46,872 nucleotides of DNA. Source: Polymyxa betae. Its lineage: Eukaryota > Endomyxa > Phytomyxea > Plasmodiophorida > Plasmodiophoridae. The notes beneath the pieces are model-generated. The model was not told the origin of the DNA, did no database searches, and saw nothing but the letters and a program-made list of their open reading frames with translations. The position numbers and the translations under genes were made by a program. Below, piece after piece: positions 42,971-46,872 of the stretch (within the stretch, counting starts at the first letter, position 1; each line of letters begins with the position of its first letter). The stretch is from positions 1 to 46,872 of the forward strand of contig RBZT01000850.1 of NCBI GenBank assembly GCA_003693705.1, read 5' to 3'.

Positions 42971-44266
42971 TTCGGTTGACGGTCATGGAGACCATAACTA
43001 GTGCCGTAAGGGCACTTAAGAAGGCATCGTTGCGGATCAATGGGAGGAGGACCCATCAGATCTTCGAAATAGCCACCAATCGAGCAACGAGGCATAGGTA
43101 CTCGTAATAATATCCAAGAAGCTAAGCGAAAACCGGAAATTGGACATCCGCATATTTCATGCGCGATTCCGACTCTTCATATGATTTCTGTTAGAAATTT
43201 AATATGTCAATGAATTCAATAAAATCGTTTAGATATTGAACCACTCAACCCCCAGTAAAACCATCACCATTGGGCGATAATCGAGAAATGAAATGGGAAC
43301 GGATACATAAACAAGAAATAATTTGCTTGATAGTTAAAGATAATGAAAGGATACGTAGATCTAAAAATGATCAAGACCTTTATAATATCAATAAAGAGTT
43401 ATTATCATAACCGATGGAATAGTGATTAAACTGGATACCTGCGAGTGTCTCTCTATAAGAATGGACGAAAGCGCAATCATTACATCCCCAGATTGCTGTG
43501 ACGCAGTTCGTGCCCAATCCCGAACACCTGAAAGAGATTGACCAACATCGACAAGGTAATAACCGACAATAATAGATTACGTAGTTTGCGCTGGTGCTCT
43601 CGTGAAACTAACAATTGGAACAGAAATATGTACTCTGTAACCGTCCATAAAACGTAAGCATTTACGAGCGAAACGACAAATGCTCTTAACAGAGGCTGAG
43701 TCTAGAGCTATGGATAATAAACGCTGGATCCCAGCGAAAGTGTAATCGCAGTGTCTCTGAACATATGCCTTCGAAGCACCCCAATAAAGATCATTGAAGT
43801 TAAATTCACAGTTGAAGGAACTTCGGATAAAAATCCAGAAAGAATCCTTGGTCAACGCCTAGAGTCTCCTTCAGCCAGCTTCGCTGTGAGCTAAAGTCCA
43901 GCGTCTTGATAACAGCTCCCTTGCTTCGCTGTGAGCTACAGTCCAGCTGCCTAGATAACAGCTCCCTTGCTTCGCTGTGAGCTACAGTCCAGCTGCCTAG
44001 ATAACAGCTCCCTTGCTTCGCTGTGTGCTAAAGTCCAGCTGTCTAGATACAGCTCCCTTGCTGTGGTTCTTTGGCGGAGGCATATAGAGTTTGGAGAGAC
44101 CCTCGCATTTTCCGAACTGGGAGGCTCCGCACCATATAACGCACAGTGACAGCAAAATCTGTGTGACTGTGTTTAACCAAAAACTGCGACTGGATAGAGA
44201 GCAGGCAGGGGATGTTTCAAAATCACGGCGTCCCATAGTAACTTTTTTTAAGCAATTCCGTGACAA
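42971..44266 (-). CDS. Candidate multi-exon secreted Cys-containing protein
   Basis: Several minus-strand pieces look like exons of one gene, but the joins are unresolved. A hydrophobic, signal-like stretch lies near 44,160–44,110 (TQILLSLCVIWCGASQFG). A 92-codon frame at 43,855–43,577 reads NCEFNFNDLYWGASKAYVQR then HCDYTFAGIQRLL and FARKCLRFMDGYRVH. An exon between TTTCAG and GTATCC (about 43,529–43,439) reads VRDWARTASQQSGDVM. A C-terminal piece ending at a TGA near 42,971 reads PRCSIGGYFEDLMGPPPIDP then QRCLLKCPYGTSYG. A 46-bp tandem repeat lies between the first two. Cysteine content and the hydrophobic start suggest an extracellular protein. No family recognised. Confidence 0.4.
43879..44061. 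repeat. 46-bp tandem repeat, four units
   Basis: Units start at 43,879, 43,924, 43,970 and 44,016, each beginning CTTCGCTGTG and ending near GCTCCCTTG; the first is 45 bp. As 46 is not a multiple of three, each unit shifts the frame. On the minus strand one frame reads SKGAV(S/I)RQLD repeatedly before stopping. Confidence 0.92.
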
Positions 44267-46744
44267 TTTTGTAAAACAAAATAAGAAAAACTGGATGCAA
44301 CATTCGATTCCTTTCGATGAGATCTATCGATTACTGCATTTATGATCGAATTTCAGGTCAAACTGGAGGACTAGATCCAAATACCACGGGGCTCCTAACA
44401 AATGCGTCGAGTTAAGATGTCCTGTACCATATGAGCGAGTTGGAGATATATCTCTTGCTGCGAGAGCAATTTCGGAGAAACGTTCGGCGCGGATTACATA
44501 AGAACGGCTTGGTCCGATCAATGGATTTATTATTGCAAGAGGTGGCGTCGAAGTGCCCGCTTTAAAATCCGGCGTTAGTGCTCACTGATCGGTAAAAAGA
44601 GCTGAAATCGCCCAATTATGCTTAAACGCGAGCCGATTATTCATTAGGAGCTACAAACAATTGCTTATTACTCTCAGCATTTGATGTAAACATGGTTTCA
44701 GTGATGACGACGATGTTAAGAGCAACGGAAGGAGCTGGCGGCAGCTGTGACGAACAGGCATTTGCGGAATTCGAAGGCAGCTTCCGTACTGTCCGCGACA
44801 CAACCGAGACAGAACAGTGGCAACTGGAGGCGACGGGATGTTCGGGCCTTAAAACCCATCTCTGAATCCAACAGCTCTATGTCCAGGCAATCCAGATACT
44901 CTCCCCGAATAACGCCATAGTTAAAGTAGACTCCTCCGAATCAGTCTGCGGCCCAGCGGCTGATACGACCAGTTCGGGAATGTAACGTAATCCATCGGGT
45001 TCGTACTTGGAACTGAAACGTAAGCATGCAGGACCCAGATTGAGCGGCTGCCGCCGACCCCTACCGACGACTTTGCCGATTCCGAAATGTAACATAATTT
45101 GGCATGCTTCGTATTTGACCAGAAACGTAACATGCCATAGGACTTACTGATCCCGTGGCTGCTATCTCAAGGCACCAGCGCAACCCGTCATCATAGATGA
45201 TCTCCGATAAGGCTGTTCACTATTGAAGCCGCGCATAATAATAACGACAGGTAATACTACATTCTATTGACAACGAGGCTTGGCACAACCAGGACGCCTT
45301 TATAGGGTTTAAGAGAAGAAGAGCCGCTGTCGTCCGCAACGCTGATCGATAACGGCCACGTACTCGATGCATTAACGACTCTGGAATCGCTTAAGCCCGG
45401 AATTTAATTCAATATCATCGAATTTGATTGATTCATCGAGCTACGACGTCTCAGGATTTTGACGTAAACTTGATGCGGAATGACCAGCACGACGCCGCTG
45501 TCCGAGAGTGGATCGGGATTGCGACCGATGCTGATCTATTGGTGACGACATGTAATGCCCTGAGTTCTATCACTATCAGCTGAATGATGATGTCCGCAGG
45601 TCGCTACTGATTGAGCTCGGTAATCGGCCTATTGGTCGAATGATCCGCCTATGAAATCTACTTGGATATTCTTAAAAGCGATCGGATCGCCTCGAACGGC
45701 TCCGGCTACAGAACAAGGCCTGGTACTAACCCACAACTTGCATTTCATTAATCTTTGTTTAAAAAGATGATGAACGAGTAGCTCTATCGATTCTTGATGC
45801 GTTATCCGATGATCCCAGAAAACATTAGCCGGCCTCTCTACAATGTATCTGAGGATTTCGTGTCGTGTCGCGATAGGGTTTGCTGAAAGCGTTCGACGAC
45901 CACATCCGACGTCAGAAGTTCCCATCTGTGAATGTGCTTTTGTTTGAGCTGAGTCTGGCGGCCAATCACGATCTACTCGATGTGATCAAGGCGTTTTAAT
46001 ATAGAGGAGACAAAAAGGGGAAAATAATGGGAAACCGATGGGGTCGCAGCGTCTGAAAGAGTTGCTGTAATGCAACGGATCTCGCGATCGTATGATAAAT
46101 AGTAGCTGATTGTCTATTTGTCAAACATGTTAGCTAAGAAAGCGACAATAAAGCGAAAGCCGCAACATCGCTGCAGAAGAGCTTGACAAGCCTCCGCTAC
46201 CGTCAGCCGACGTCTCAATGCTCTTATTTCAGATGGCATTCAAATCTCTGGTCGAGGTTTGACGACGAAGAATTTGACGAGAAGAGTGATGGAGATTCTG
46301 AAGCTTGGTCTACAGCAGAAATGGAAGGCGTTCATAGATGCACAAAGGCGTTCAATTTGTAACTTCCACTTCATCAAATTATGTCGGCGAGCTTGTATAA
46401 GGGCCTGCAGAAGCTGATTGCTCATAATCTTTGCTGGATTATGCATTTGAAAGAGAGAGACGCAACCTATAGTCAACAAAATTCTCGTAAACTGCTTTTT
46501 TGAGTTGTGACTCTGAGAGCCACCACTAAGCACTTTCACACAGCGCAGATTTTAACAGCATTTTGAATCCGTTTTTCACGCAATTTTTCGATTGAAACTG
46601 AAGAGCGCCTGTCTGAGTCTGTCTGATCTCCAAAAATACACGCTGAAATGACTGATGAGCAAGTGACGCAGTTACTGACGGACTGCGAAGGTCAACCTCT
46701 CTGCTATTTCTCTCCCTGTTTGTCAGAGAATCGTTTCCAACGCG
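44267..46744. other. Weak ORF fragments; decayed sequence
   Basis: Several short ORFs lie on both strands. Between 44,930 and 45,150 two degenerate ~85-bp repeats share AATGTAAC(G/A)TAAT and AACGTAA. From 45,765 to 45,999 a plus-strand frame reads DDERVALSILDALSDDPRK, then stops, then LLKAFDDHIRRQ and NVLLFELSLAANHDLLDVIK. This resembles a decayed helical-repeat gene. At about 46,190–46,412 a plus frame (SRRLNALISDGIQISGRGLT…) competes with a 99-codon minus ORF (46,539–46,240). None can be assigned. Confidence 0.35.
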
Positions 46745-46872
46745 ATGAGGACGTTTACCTGCTGGCTGTCGATCAGCATTGCATTGGCTGCGACGGGCTG
46801 CAATGCTGGATATCCTCCTCCATACAATCTGGGCATGATGTATACACCAGACCCTAACCCTAACCCGGTATC
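46745..46872 (+). CDS. Start of a secreted Pro/Asn-rich protein (truncated by window)
   Basis: From ATG 46,745 the frame reads MRTFTCWLSISIALAATG then CNA, a good signal peptide with a small-residue cleavage site. GYPPPYNLGMMYTP and DPNPNPV follow, running off the right edge. The Pro-Asn codons CCT AAC CCT AAC create a telomere-like CCCTAA motif. A different frame (46,648–46,857) is open over the same bases but lacks a comparable start. The signal peptide makes the shifted frame more convincing. No family recognised. Confidence 0.5.
   Translation, partial: MRTFTCWLSISIALAATGCNAGYPPPYNLGMMYTPDPNPNPV

Noticed and set aside
46852-46866. Telomere repeat at the contig end
   Set aside because: Only two and a half CCCTAA units, in the C-rich orientation at a right-hand end, and explained by Pro-Asn codons following a signal peptide.
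1-46872. CRISPR arrays, bacterial operons, rRNA or tRNA genes
   Set aside because: None was seen; the tandem repeats present are minisatellites without regular spacers, and genes have spliceosomal introns.

Overview
The window is nuclear DNA of a unicellular eukaryote. The evidence is GT–AG introns of mostly 45–60 nt, S1/P1-type secreted nucleases, an exosome subunit, a PTC7-type phosphatase, a VTT-domain membrane protein, F-box-like proteins, and an AP2-domain protein. AP2 together with BED/hAT and RLE-type retroelement remnants points to a protist (an SAR-type lineage or similar) rather than a fungus or animal. I cannot name the species. There is one assembly gap of 239 N (14,935–15,173).

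Left half (1–24 kb): a mobile-element graveyard. From the left edge there is a frameshifted hAT/BED transposase remnant ending in a 58-bp-arm hairpin. Next is an almost complete non-LTR retrotransposon with a restriction-like endonuclease (2,091–5,677, minus strand), bounded on both sides by (CT)n tracts. From 6.8 to 22.2 kb, five minus-strand copies and one inverted 3' piece of a dispersed family recur. Its 3' part encodes a short signal-peptide-like start and a C-terminal membrane anchor. One copy (7,790–10,940) is split by a 904-bp element with 21-bp terminal inverted repeats and 9-bp target duplications, and by a LINE fragment carrying an RNase H remnant. Between 11 and 14 kb lie pieces of another LINE (APE-type endonuclease) with a 12-bp minisatellite. 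Several decayed or unresolved host-like genes (15.4, 18.1 and 22.7 kb) are interspersed.

Right half (24.8–41.2 kb): a compact gene-rich region, with exon structures resolved by hand. In order: a protein with three AP2-like domains (minus), a TVP38/TMEM64-type VTT protein (minus), a PTC7-like mitochondrial phosphatase (plus), the exosome subunit Rrp40 (plus, 5 exons), two tandem S1/P1 nuclease genes with identical six-exon layout (minus), an F-box/propeller-like protein (plus), and a second F-box-like protein (plus, 2 exons).

Right end (41.2–46.9 kb): a decayed kinase-like gene, candidate secreted proteins on the minus strand with a 46-bp tandem repeat, weak ORF fragments, and the start of a secreted Pro/Asn-rich protein running off the edge. 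Its codons create a telomere-like CCCTAA motif. No operon logic applies. The functional links visible are the tandem nuclease duplication and the recurrent signal-peptide genes, which would fit an osmotrophic or parasitic life style (inference).
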